From positions 7,234 through 16,234 of the forward strand of contig MGRI01000098.1 in NCBI GenBank assembly GCA_001798105.1: DNA of 9,001 nucleotides, written 5' to 3'. The first letter of the stretch is position 1, and each line of letters opens with the position of its first letter. The notes beneath the pieces were generated by a model. The model was not told the DNA's origin. It did no database searches and saw only the letters and a list, made by a program, of their open reading frames with translations. Position numbers and translations under genes: made by a program. This stretch comes from Deltaproteobacteria bacterium RIFCSPHIGHO2_02_FULL_40_11 (lineage in GTDB: Bacteria; Bdellovibrionota; JACOXK01; 2-02-FULL-40-11). Of the stretch, positions 1-6,274 are shown piece by piece.

Positions 1-104
1 TTCGAAAAATTAGACCTCCTGAACCCTATAAAGGTAAAGGGGTTAAGTATGCTGAGGAAGTCATTCAGCGAAAAGTTGGAAAGACAGGAGCGACCGGTGC
101 CTAA
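1..104 (+). CDS. rplF: 50S ribosomal protein L6, C-terminal end (partial)
   Basis: Only the last 33 codons are inside the window; the first whole codon begins at base 3 and the stop TAA is at 102-104. The translation carries the typical L6 C-terminal signature, with a R-x-P-E-P-Y-K-G-K-G core followed by V-K-Y and a Lys/Gly-rich tail. L6 is a large-subunit protein that binds 23S rRNA near the factor-binding region. Its position directly before rplR is the standard spc operon order. The 3' end overlaps the proposed rplR start by 8 bases. The identification is firm although the gene is cut by the window edge. Confidence 0.93.
   Translation, partial: RKIRPPEPYKGKGVKYAEEVIQRKVGKTGATGA
86..90 (+). 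promoter_or_regulatory. Shine-Dalgarno site that decides the rplR start
   Basis: AGGAG lies 6 bases before the GTG at 97. The upstream in-frame ATG at 49 has a poorer context (GGGG about 7 bases before it) and would add 16 residues that do not look like L18 and overlap rplF by 56 bases. This supports GTG 97 as the start. Confidence 0.6.
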
Positions 105-474
105 TCAATTTAGAAAAAAAACAGATCCAAAAACGATTTTACGTTTGAAGCGGCGATACCGAAAGAAACATCGTTTATTAGGATCGAGCGAAAAACCAAG
201 GATGGCTGTCTTTAGAAGCAATAAGCATATTTATGTACAAGTGATTGACGACTTTCAACAAAAAGTATTATTTCAAGCCTCTTCGCTGATGAAATCAGCG
301 AAGTTAGATAAAGGCTATACGCAAGATGCGGCAGAAAAGATTGGTGAAAAAATTGCAAAGTTGGCATTAGATCAGAAAATTAAGAAAGTTGTTTTTGATA
401 CCTCAGGATATAAGTATCATGGGCGTATTAAAAAATTAGCTGAAGCAGCAAGAAAAGGTGGGTTAAAGTTTTAA
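97..474 (+). CDS. rplR: 50S ribosomal protein L18
   Basis: L18 binds 5S rRNA together with L5 and helps anchor it in the large-subunit central protuberance. The 125-residue product has the basic N-terminal segment (R-L-K-R-R-Y-R-K-K-H-R), the core around P-R-M-A-V-F-R-S-N-K-H-I-Y, and the family's C-terminal signature Y-H-G-R-I-K-x-L-A-E-A-A-R ending G-G-L-K-F. Length is slightly above the usual 117-120, from a few extra N-terminal residues. I chose GTG at 97 because it has AGGAG at good spacing and only a short overlap with rplF; an in-frame ATG at 49 would give 141 residues. The commonly seen F-D-R-G-G motif reads F-D-T-S-G here, a minor deviation. Confidence 0.93.
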   Translation: MPNQFRKKTDPKTILRLKRRYRKKHRLLGSSEKPRMAVFRSNKHIYVQVIDDFQQKVLFQASSLMKSAKLDKGYTQDAAEKIGEKIAKLALDQKIKKVVFDTSGYKYHGRIKKLAEAARKGGLKF

Positions 475-475
475 T

Positions 476-985
476 ATGGCAAGTGATAAAACAACCGTTC
501 AGGTTAAAAAAGAAAGTGAATTTCTAGAAAAAATTGTGCATATCAACCGATGTGCTAAGGTTGTCAAAGGGGGGAGACGATTTAGTTTTGCTGCATTGGT
601 TGTTCTTGGCGATAAGAATGGGAAAGTGGGGATTGGGCTTGGAAAAGATAATGAAGTCCCGGAAGCCATCAAAAAAGCTCAAGAACAGGCAAAAAAGAGC
701 ATGAAATTGATACCTTTAAACAAAACAACCATTCCACAGGAAGTTTTAGGGACTTATGGGGCAGGAAGAGTGCTTTTAAAGCCCGCGGTAGAAGGTACGG
801 GGTTGATTGCAGGGTCTGCAGTTCGAGCGATTTTAGAATGTGCGGGCGTTCAAGATATTTTGTCAAAGAGTTTGGGGACCAAAAATCCTCATAATGTGTT
901 AAAAGCGACTTTAAATGCTTTGGATCAATTGAAGACCAAAGAAGAGTATGCAAAATTATTAGGGAAAGAAGTCAATGACCTCTAA
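476..985 (+). CDS. rpsE: 30S ribosomal protein S5
   Basis: S5 is a small-subunit protein near the mRNA entry channel and affects decoding accuracy. The 169-residue product has normal family length. The N-terminal double-stranded RNA-binding-like domain is clear: the I-N-R-x-A-K-V-V-K-G-G-R-R-F-S-F block at about residues 23-38, then A-L-V-V-L-G-D and G-L-G-K. The C-terminal domain shows G-A-G-R-V-L-L-K-P-A, G-T-G-L-I-A-G and the A-G-V-Q-D-I-L segment. The often-seen T-I-P-H-E-V reads T-I-P-Q-E-V. ATG 476 follows the rplR stop by one base, and a G-rich stretch (AAGGTGGG, 454-462) about 14 bases upstream is a rather distant ribosome-binding site, so coupling to rplR is likely. Confidence 0.96.
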   Translation: MASDKTTVQVKKESEFLEKIVHINRCAKVVKGGRRFSFAALVVLGDKNGKVGIGLGKDNEVPEAIKKAQEQAKKSMKLIPLNKTTIPQEVLGTYGAGRVLLKPAVEGTGLIAGSAVRAILECAGVQDILSKSLGTKNPHNVLKATLNALDQLKTKEEYAKLLGKEVNDL

Positions 986-1199
986 AACACATAAAAAAAA
1001 AGATGAAGCGGTTTCGGCAAAGAAGCTTAAGGTAACTTTGTTAAGAAGCCCGATTGGGACAACGGAGCGTAAAAGACAAACGCTTCGCGGATTGGGATTA
1101 ACAAAAATAAATAAAACCATGGAACTCAAAAATAGCCCACAAGTACGTGGGATGATTAATCGAGTGATCCAAATGGTAAGGACAGAGTTTGTATCATGA
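975..1199 (+). CDS. rpmD: 50S ribosomal protein L30
   Basis: L30 is a small non-catalytic large-subunit protein. The core, about residues 16-72, starts at K-K-L-K-V-T-L-L-R-S-P-I-G and contains R-K-Q-T-L-R-G-L-G-L (as R-Q-T-L-R-G-L-G-L) and the V-R-G-M-I-N-R-V family end. At 74 residues it is longer than the usual 60 or so, owing to a Lys-rich N-terminal extension of about 15 residues; no other in-frame start codon lies between 975 and the core, so the extension appears genuine. The gene begins 11 bases inside the end of rpsE, with AGGGAAAGAAG just upstream, and its stop overlaps the rplO start as ATGA. This implies coupled translation. Confidence 0.92.
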   Translation: MTSKTHKKKDEAVSAKKLKVTLLRSPIGTTERKRQTLRGLGLTKINKTMELKNSPQVRGMINRVIQMVRTEFVS

Positions 1200-1651
1200 T
1201 TACACTTCATCAATTAGAACAAAGAAGGCATGCCAGGCATAAACGTAAACGTGTTGGGAGAGGGTATGGCTCTGGACGTGGGGGGCATGAAGCCACACGT
1301 GGCACAAAAGGACAAAAATCCAGAACGGGTGGGAGTATTCGTCCTTCATTTGAAGGGGGGCAAATGCCACTTCAAAGAAGATTACCTAAAAAAGGGTTTA
1401 AGTCCTTACAAAAAAAACCTCAAATTATTAATCTGGAAAGATTTTCAAAGATTAAAGAAAATACAGTGATTGATCCAACATTTTTAGAAAAAGAAAATTT
1501 TATTGCTTCAAAAGAAAAATTTGTGCGTATCTTAGGGCGTGGGGAGTTAAAACATGCTTTAACGATTCAGGCGCATCATTTTTCAAAGTCCGCAAAAGAG
1601 AAAATCGAAAAAGCAGGTGGTAAGGCAGAGGTCCTCCGTGGCGGCAATTGA
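1196..1651 (+). CDS. rplO: 50S ribosomal protein L15
   Basis: L15 is a large-subunit assembly protein with an extended N-terminal arm that threads through 23S rRNA. The 151-residue product shows the diagnostic Gly/Arg-rich arm: K-R-V-G-R-G-Y-G-S-G-R-G, then R-G-T-K-G-Q-K-S-R-T-G and F-E-G-G-Q-M-P-L-Q-R-R-L-P-K-K-G-F at about residues 52-68. The globular C-terminal part ends with A-G-G-K-A-E-V-L. The start ATG shares bases with the rpmD stop (ATGA) and the end overlaps the proposed secY start by 14 bases. Order rpmD-rplO-secY is canonical. Confidence 0.96.
   Translation: MITLHQLEQRRHARHKRKRVGRGYGSGRGGHEATRGTKGQKSRTGGSIRPSFEGGQMPLQRRLPKKGFKSLQKKPQIINLERFSKIKENTVIDPTFLEKENFIASKEKFVRILGRGELKHALTIQAHHFSKSAKEKIEKAGGKAEVLRGGN
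1627..1631 (+). promoter_or_regulatory. Shine-Dalgarno site that decides the secY start
   Basis: AGAGG lies 6 bases before GTG 1638, inside the end of rplO. It favours this GTG over the in-frame GTG at 1617, which would add seven residues not expected for SecY. Confidence 0.5.
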
Positions 1652-2944
1652 AGGTTTGACCAAACTTCCTGAGCTTCGACGCCGAATTTTTATTACACTT
1701 GCACTTATAGCTGTCTATCGCTTGGGTGTATTTGTGCCCGCACCCGGAATTGATGTCGATGCCTTAAGCGCGTTCTTTAAAATGGCTCAAGGTACAATTT
1801 TTGGGTTTTTTAACTTATTTTCTGGTGGGGCACTTCAGCGCTTTTCTATTTTTTCTTTGGGGATCATGCCTTATATTAGCGCCTCCATTATTTTACAGCT
1901 TTTAACGGTCGTTGTTCCGCATCTGGAGCAGCTTTCAAAGGAGGGCGACCTTGGAAGAAAAAAAATAACACAATATACACGGTATGGGACGATTTTACTT
2001 TGTTTAATTCAAGGATATGGCATGAGTGTGGGCCTAGAAAGTATTCAAGCGCCTGGAGGAGGTGCGGCCGTAATTCATCCTGGATTGGCCTTTCGTTTAC
2101 TTACAACGGTAACCCTTGCAACGGGAACAGCTTTTTTAATGTGGTTAGGTGAACAAATTACAGAACGTGGTATTGGAAATGGAATTTCTCTTATTATTTT
2201 TGCTGGGATTGCCGCAAATATTCCCTCAGGATTTATGAATGTAATGAACTTTGTGAAGACTGGAGAATGGAGTGTTATTAAACTACTCATCATTTTAGGC
2301 TTCATGGTTGTTGTGATTGCATTTATTATTTTTATGGAAACTTCTCAGCGACGAATTCCTGTACAATATGCAAAACGAATTGTGGGGCGAAAAATGTATG
2401 GTGGCCAAGCAACTCATTTGCCCTTAAAAATTAATACCTCAGGGGTGATTCCTCCTATTTTTGCTTCTTCGGTGATGATGTTCCCGGCTACGATTGCTAC
2501 CTTTGTAGCCATTCCAATTTTGAATCAAATGCAAAATCTCTTAATCCCAGGTGGATTGGTTTATAATCTTTTGTTTGTAGGGCTCATTGTCTTTTTTGCT
2601 TTCTTTTATACAGCTATTGTTTTTAAGCCACATGAAATTGCAGAAAATATGAAAAAATGGGGTGGATTTATTCCCGGAATTCGCCCAGGGCAGCATACGC
2701 CGATTATATTGATTTTGTTTTAAGTCGCATTACAACAGGGGGTGCCATATATTTATCTTTAGTTTGCGTTCTCCCTTCATTATTGTCCTCATCTGCAAAT
2801 GTGCCTTTTTATTTTGGCGGGACATCTTTACTCATTTTAATTGGTGTTGCATTAGATACGGCGCAACAAATTGAATCACATCTTTTGACCCGAAACTATG
2901 AAGGCTTTATGCAAAAAGCCAAACTGAAGGGTCGAAGGGGATGA
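1638..2944 (+). CDS. secY: Protein translocase subunit SecY, interrupted by an apparent 1-base deletion
   Basis: SecY is the inner-membrane channel of the Sec export system, partnering SecE, SecG, SecA and ribosomes. From GTG 1638 the product shows the SecY N-terminus (P-E-L-R-R-R-I, then V-P-A-P-G-I-D), successive hydrophobic membrane segments, the S-I-F-S-L-G-I-M-P-Y-I-S-A-S plug/TM2 region, G-I-G-N-G-I-S-L, and the cytoplasmic loops R-R-I-P-V-Q-Y-A-K-R and G-G-F-I-P-G-I-R-P-G. After T354 (codon 2697-2699) the frame runs into a stop at 2721-2723. The remaining conserved end (A-D-Y-I-D, two membrane segments, T-A-Q-Q-I-E-S-H-L-L-T-R-N-Y-E-G-F) is encoded in the -1 frame from 2699 to 2944. 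Joined, the protein is about 435 residues, the normal length. One missing G after 2699 would restore the frame exactly. A sequencing or assembly error is the most likely cause because SecY is essential. Confidence 0.9.
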
Positions 2945-2951
2945 TGACTTC

Positions 2952-3587
2952 ATGCGCTTAATTTTATTGGGACCTCCAGGTGTTGGTAAAGGAACCCAAG
3001 CGAAGATTCTTGTAAATCATCTTAATATTCCTCAAATTTCTACAGGCGATATTTTAAGACAAGCCATAAAAGATGAAACGCAATTGGGCAGGAAGGCACA
3101 GTCTTATATCCTTGAAGGAAAACTTGTTCCGGATGATGTGGTTGTTGGGATTGTTGAAGAAAGATTAAAACTGTCTGATTGTCAGAAAGGGTATATTTTA
3201 GATGGTTTTCCAAGAACCGTTGTACAAGCTGAAGCTTTGGGGGAAATTTCTAAAATAGATGGCGTTTTAGCTTTAGATGTGAATCAAAAAGAACTCGTCC
3301 AAAGATTAGAGGGGCGTAGAACATGTTCCTCTTGTTCTCAAATGTATCATCTACAATTTAACCCACCTCAAAAAGAAGGGGTATGTGACTTATGTGGCGG
3401 TGGATTGGTTCAGAGAAAAGATGATGAGCGATCTACAATTGAAAAAAGATTGATCGAATATCAAAAGCAAACGGAACCTTTAATTCAGTATTATCAAAAG
3501 AAAAACATGCTTCAAAAAGTGAATGGTTTAGGGACAATTGAAGAAGTATCTTTAAGAATTCAAAACGCGCTGGCGTGCTTTATATGA
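2952..3587 (+). CDS. adk: Adenylate kinase (zinc-type LID)
   Basis: Adenylate kinase interconverts ATP plus AMP and two ADP in the cytoplasm. The 211-residue product opens with the P-loop G-P-P-G-V-G-K-G-T (residues 7-15), has the AMP-binding S-T-G-D block (30-33) and the D-G-F-P-R-T motif (84-89). The LID insert carries four cysteines, C125-x2-C128 and C145-x2-C148, the pattern of the zinc-binding long-form enzymes. After the LID, the R-x-D-D-x-x-x-T-I-x-x-R-L motif contributes catalytic arginines. ATG 2952 is 7 bases after the secY stop with AAGGGG upstream (2935-2940). Its stop overlaps the map start as ATGA. A gene between secY and map is the usual place for adk in this operon type. Confidence 0.97.
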   Translation: MRLILLGPPGVGKGTQAKILVNHLNIPQISTGDILRQAIKDETQLGRKAQSYILEGKLVPDDVVVGIVEERLKLSDCQKGYILDGFPRTVVQAEALGEISKIDGVLALDVNQKELVQRLEGRRTCSSCSQMYHLQFNPPQKEGVCDLCGGGLVQRKDDERSTIEKRLIEYQKQTEPLIQYYQKKNMLQKVNGLGTIEEVSLRIQNALACFI

Positions 3588-4330
3588 TTGTTTTAAAATC
3601 ACAACGTGAAATTGAAAAAATGCGTAAAAGTGGACAAATTGTGTCTAAAATTCTGCAAGAGTTAAAAGCCATGGTTCGCCCAGGCATTTCAACCTATCAG
3701 CTGGATCAACGTGCAGAAACACTGATTGATCAATTTCATGTTCGGCCCGCTTTTAAGGGATATCGTGGCTTTCAACATTGTATTTGTGCCTCGATTAATG
3801 AGGAAGTTGTCCATGGAATTCCATCCAAACAGCGTATTGTTCAAGAGGGAGATCTTTTAAGTATTGATTTTGGTGTGATTTATGAAGGATTTTATGGAGA
3901 TTCCGCTTTGACCGTCGGCGTGGGTTCCATTTCTGAAGAAAAACAAAAATTATTAAAAGTAACCGAAGCATCATTATGGAAAGGGATTGATCAGATGCAA
4001 GTAGGGCATCGGTTGTCAGACATTTCCCATGCAGTTCAATCTTATGTTGAAAAACATGGATATTCTGTTGTGCGTGAATTTGTGGGACATGGGATTGGGC
4101 ATGAATTACATGAAGATCCTCCCATCCCAAACTATGGACGTCCAGCGGAAGGCCCTGTTTTAAAAACGGGGATGGTTTTTGCCATTGAACCCATGGTGAA
4201 TCAGGGGGATCCAGATGTAATGGTTTTAGAAGATGGTTGGACAGCTGTGACTGTGGATGGAAAACTTTCCGCTCATTTTGAACACACGATTGCGTTGGGA
4301 GACAATGGGCCAGAAGTATTAACGATATAG
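3584..4330 (+). CDS. map: Type I methionine aminopeptidase
   Basis: This enzyme removes the initiator methionine from nascent proteins in the cytoplasm. All five metal ligands of the family can be placed: D95 (S-I-D-F-G), D106 (Y-G-D-S), H169 (V-G-H-G-I-G), E202 (I-E-P-M) and E233 (F-E-H-T). The substrate-site histidines H77 (V-V-H-G-I-P) and H176 (E-L-H-E-D-P) are also present. The product is 248 residues with no N-terminal SH3 or zinc-finger extension, so it is the short class typical of proteobacteria. I chose ATG 3584, which overlaps the adk stop as ATGA; an in-frame GTG at 3575 would add three residues. No good ribosome-binding site precedes it, so coupling to adk is probable. Confidence 0.97.
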   Translation: MIVLKSQREIEKMRKSGQIVSKILQELKAMVRPGISTYQLDQRAETLIDQFHVRPAFKGYRGFQHCICASINEEVVHGIPSKQRIVQEGDLLSIDFGVIYEGFYGDSALTVGVGSISEEKQKLLKVTEASLWKGIDQMQVGHRLSDISHAVQSYVEKHGYSVVREFVGHGIGHELHEDPPIPNYGRPAEGPVLKTGMVFAIEPMVNQGDPDVMVLEDGWTAVTVDGKLSAHFEHTIALGDNGPEVLTI

Positions 4331-4342
4331 GAGAGAAAATAC

Positions 4343-4561
4343 ATGTCAAAAGAAGATGCAATTGAAGTTGAAGGTACCGTGCTTGAGACGTTACCAAATG
4401 CACGTTTTAAGGTGAAGCTGGAAAATGGGCATGTTATCTTGGCTCATATCTCAGGTAAAATGCGTATGTTTTACATTAAGATTTTACCAGGAGATAAGGT
4501 CCGCTTGCAGCTTTCCCCTTATGATTTAAGTCAGGGACGAATTGTCTATCGAGAAAAATAA
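4343..4561 (+). CDS. infA: Translation initiation factor IF-1
   Basis: IF-1 binds the 30S A site during initiation and works with IF-2 and IF-3. The 72-residue product is exactly the usual length and is a single OB fold. It shows K-E-D-A-I-E-V-E-G-T-V, the L-P-N-A-R-F block, L-E-N-G-H, H-I-S-G-K-M-R, and I-L-P-G-D-K-V followed by L-S-P-Y-D-L and the G-R-I-V-Y-R end. AGGAG at 4329-4333, overlapping the map stop, sits 9 bases before the ATG. It is the last gene before the internal promoter of the alpha block. Confidence 0.97.
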   Translation: MSKEDAIEVEGTVLETLPNARFKVKLENGHVILAHISGKMRMFYIKILPGDKVRLQLSPYDLSQGRIVYREK

Positions 4562-4577
4562 AAAGTAGAGGAAGTTA

Positions 4578-4605
4578 TTGACATTTGAGGGTGGATCAAT
4601 ATAAT
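4578..4605 (+). promoter_or_regulatory. Consensus sigma-70-type promoter before rpmJ
   Basis: A perfect -35 TTGACA (4578-4583) and a perfect -10 TATAAT (4600-4605) are separated by 16 bases, one short of the optimal spacer. Transcription would start near 4612 and leave a leader of about 25 bases before rpmJ. It lies in the 75-base gap between infA and rpmJ, with no terminator seen in front, so it would add to read-through from the spc block and raise expression of the alpha block. This is the only place in the window with both exact hexamers that I found. Confidence 0.78.
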
Positions 4606-4636
4606 GACCCAGTTTCGTTAGGCTATTGAATTTATT

Positions 4637-4750
4637 ATGAAAGTTAGATCATCTGTCCGAAAAATTTGTGCAAAATGTAAGATTATACGTCGACGTGGTG
4701 TTGTACGTGTCATATGTCCCATTAAAAAGCATAAACAGCGACAAGGTTAA
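4637..4750 (+). CDS. rpmJ: 50S ribosomal protein L36 (zinc-binding form)
   Basis: L36 is the smallest large-subunit protein. This 37-residue product starts M-K-V-R-S-S-V and has the zinc-ribbon ligands C11-x2-C14, C27 and H32, so it is the zinc-binding (C+) paralogue. The tail K-H-K-Q-R-Q-G matches the family. The ribosome-binding site is weak (TTAGG at 4618-4622, 14 bases upstream). It is placed between infA and rpsM, its normal location, and is the first gene after the consensus promoter at 4578-4605. Confidence 0.96.
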   Translation: MKVRSSVRKICAKCKIIRRRGVVRVICPIKKHKQRQG

Positions 4751-4770
4751 CGCGTGTAGGAGCATTATAA

Positions 4771-5157
4771 GTGGCAAGGATTGCAGGGGTTGATTTACCT
4801 CGAAATAAAAGAGTTGAAATAGGTTTAACATACATTTTTGGAATTGGGAGATCTACATCTAAAAAGATTTTAGATGCTGTTCGGATTGATCCCAATCTGC
4901 GTACGGATAAACTTACAGAAGATGATGTTTCTAAATTAAGAGCTATTATTGAAAAACAACATACGGTTGAAGGAGATCTTCGTCGGGAAATTTCGTTAAA
5001 TATTAAGCGGTTGGTCGATTTAGGAACCTATCGTGGAATTCGGCATCGAAAAAATTTACCGGTTCGAGGTCAAAAAACACAATCCAATGCGCGAACACGC
5101 AAAGGACCACGTAAAACAGTGGCCGGTAAAAAATCAGTGAAAGCATTGAAAGGTTAA
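4771..5157 (+). CDS. rpsM: 30S ribosomal protein S13
   Basis: S13 sits in the head of the small subunit and forms bridges to the large subunit. The 128-residue product begins with M-A-R-I-A-G-V-D-L-P and has the I-F-G-I-G-R-S helix-hairpin-helix region, the E-G-D-L-R-R-E-I block and the conserved Y-R-G-I-R-H-R-K-N-L-P-V-R-G-Q-K-T segment leading to the N-A-R-T-R-K-G rRNA-binding tail. The start codon is GTG, with TAGGAG at 4757-4762, 8 bases away. Length is normal to slightly long from a Lys-rich end. In many bacteria S4 represses this operon by binding near this start; I cannot see the structure here. Confidence 0.96.
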   Translation: MARIAGVDLPRNKRVEIGLTYIFGIGRSTSKKILDAVRIDPNLRTDKLTEDDVSKLRAIIEKQHTVEGDLRREISLNIKRLVDLGTYRGIRHRKNLPVRGQKTQSNARTRKGPRKTVAGKKSVKALKG

Positions 5158-5163
5158 GCATTT

Positions 5164-5616
5164 ATGGCTGAAGAAGCAAAAGAAACAGTAGAATCAACGC
5201 AACCCACAGAACAAGCAGCTGAGGCTCAAAAAGAGCCGAAAGTTAAAAAGAAAAAAATAAAGCGTTCTGTAACAGCAGGAAATTTATATATACAGGCAAC
5301 GTTTAACAATACGCTGATTACATTTACGGATGCTAAAGGAAATGTTTTGGGATGGTCTTCGGCTGGGGCTAAGGGATTTAAAGGCGCCAGAAAAGGAACG
5401 CCTTTTGCAGCTCAAATTGCCACAGAGGATGCCGCTCGAAAAGTCATGGATGGGTATGGTTTAAAAACTGTGAGTGCATATGTGAAGGGCCCAGGTGCAG
5501 GACGTGAAGCTGCATTACGAGCACTTCAGTCCGTTGGGTTAAGGGTAACTTATATTAAAGATCTTACACCGATTCCGCACAATGGATGTCGGCCATCGAA
5601 AAGAAGGAGAGTGTAA
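5164..5616 (+). CDS. rpsK: 30S ribosomal protein S11 with acidic N-terminal extension
   Basis: S11 lies on the small-subunit platform and contacts 16S rRNA and S18/S21 near the Shine-Dalgarno exit. The family core begins at about residue 32 and shows F-N-N-T-L-I-T-F-T-D, G-W-S-S-A-G, G-T-P-F-A-A-Q, K-G-P-G-A-G-R-E and the near-invariant I-P-H-N-G-C-R-P end. N140 corresponds to the asparagine that becomes isoaspartate in E. coli S11. The product is 150 residues against the usual 129 or so: residues 1-24 are rich in Glu, Ala, Thr and Gln, then residues 25-34 are mostly Lys. The gene starts 6 bases after rpsM, with only AAAGG upstream (5150-5154), and its stop overlaps the rpsD start. Confidence 0.95.
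   Translation: MAEEAKETVESTQPTEQAAEAQKEPKVKKKKIKRSVTAGNLYIQATFNNTLITFTDAKGNVLGWSSAGAKGFKGARKGTPFAAQIATEDAARKVMDGYGLKTVSAYVKGPGAGREAALRALQSVGLRVTYIKDLTPIPHNGCRPSKRRRV
5604..5609 (+). promoter_or_regulatory. Shine-Dalgarno site that decides the rpsD start
   Basis: AAGGAG lies 6 bases before ATG 5616. It rules for this start over the in-frame ATG at 5586, which would overlap rpsK by 31 bases and add ten residues not expected for S4. Confidence 0.65.
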
Positions 5617-6242
5617 TGCTTGCGCATGGCAATTCAGTATGTACAACGTGTCGCCGAGAAAACTTGAAACTTTTTCTGAAGGGCGATCGTTGTTTTACAG
5701 AAAAATGTTCCTTTGAGAGAAGATCCTATCCGCCAGGGCAACATGGACAAGGACGAACAAAGTTTTCTGAATATGCGCTTCAATTGAGAGAGAAACAAAA
5801 AGTTCGAAGACTCTATGGTCTTTTAGAAGGACAGTTTGAAAGCATTGCTCAAAAAGCATCAAAGCAACAAGGTGTGACCGGTGAAGTTTTGTTATCTAGT
5901 TTAGAAAGTAGAATGGATTCTGTTATCTATCAAATGGGATATGCTGAATCTCGAAATCAAGCCAGACAGCTGATTCGTCATAAGCATTTTACACTCAATG
6001 GGAAAAGAATGGATTCTCCTTCGCATCAAGTCAAAGAAGGAGATCTTGTTGAAGTGAAAGAAAAAAGCCGTGAATTAAAGCCTATTTTGGCTGCAATTGA
6101 AGCTGTGAAACGACGTGAAATCCCAGCTTGGCTTGAAGTAGATCCTAAAAGTTTTAAAGGAACAATCAAAAGATCCCCCAAACGTGAAGATATTACAGTG
6201 CCCATTCAAGAAAACCTCATTGTTGAGTATTATTCACGATAA
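5616..6242 (+). CDS. rpsD: 30S ribosomal protein S4 (zinc-binding form)
   Basis: S4 is a primary 16S rRNA-binding protein that nucleates 30S assembly and in many bacteria represses the alpha operon. The 208-residue product has family length. The N-terminal zinc site is C9-x2-C12-x13-C26-x4-C31, so this is the C+ form. Next come R-S-Y-P-P-G-Q-H-G-Q (36-45) and the S4 RNA-binding fold from about residue 98, with S-R-x-Q-A-R-Q-L-I-R-H (as S-R-N-Q-A-R) and F-T-L-N-G-K-R. It ends in the conserved I-V-E-Y-Y-S-R. The start ATG shares its A with the rpsK stop (TAATG) and is served by AAGGAG. Confidence 0.96.
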   Translation: MLAHGNSVCTTCRRENLKLFLKGDRCFTEKCSFERRSYPPGQHGQGRTKFSEYALQLREKQKVRRLYGLLEGQFESIAQKASKQQGVTGEVLLSSLESRMDSVIYQMGYAESRNQARQLIRHKHFTLNGKRMDSPSHQVKEGDLVEVKEKSRELKPILAAIEAVKRREIPAWLEVDPKSFKGTIKRSPKREDITVPIQENLIVEYYSR

Positions 6243-6260
6243 GAGATAAGAGAAAGGATA

Positions 6261-6267
6261 AAGGAGG
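6261..6267 (+). promoter_or_regulatory. Full-consensus Shine-Dalgarno site of rpoA
   Basis: AAGGAGG, preceded by TA, lies 7 bases before ATG 6275 in a 32-base gap. It is the best match to the 16S anti-Shine-Dalgarno that I see in the window. This suggests independent, strong initiation of rpoA rather than coupling. Confidence 0.75.
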
Positions 6268-6274
6268 AACAATT

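Noticed and set aside
49..96. ATG 49 as the rplR start
   Set aside because: It would overlap rplF by 56 bases and add residues not typical of L18; GTG 97 has a better-spaced AGGAG site.
2651..2723. Programmed -1 frameshifting as the explanation for the split secY, for example at the A6 run (2652-2657) or at TTG-TTT before the stop
   Set aside because: Slipping at the A run would lose the conserved G-G-F-I-P-G-I-R-P-G segment, and the site near the stop would lose A-D-Y-I-D. Conserved coding switches frame at 2699, where the codons CAT-ACG-CCG offer no slippery heptamer.
3795..4403. 202-codon open frame on the minus strand
   Set aside because: It lies opposite map, whose full catalytic set is conserved, and its translation has the odd His/Leu/Gln-rich composition of a shadow frame. 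No promoter or ribosome-binding site supports it.
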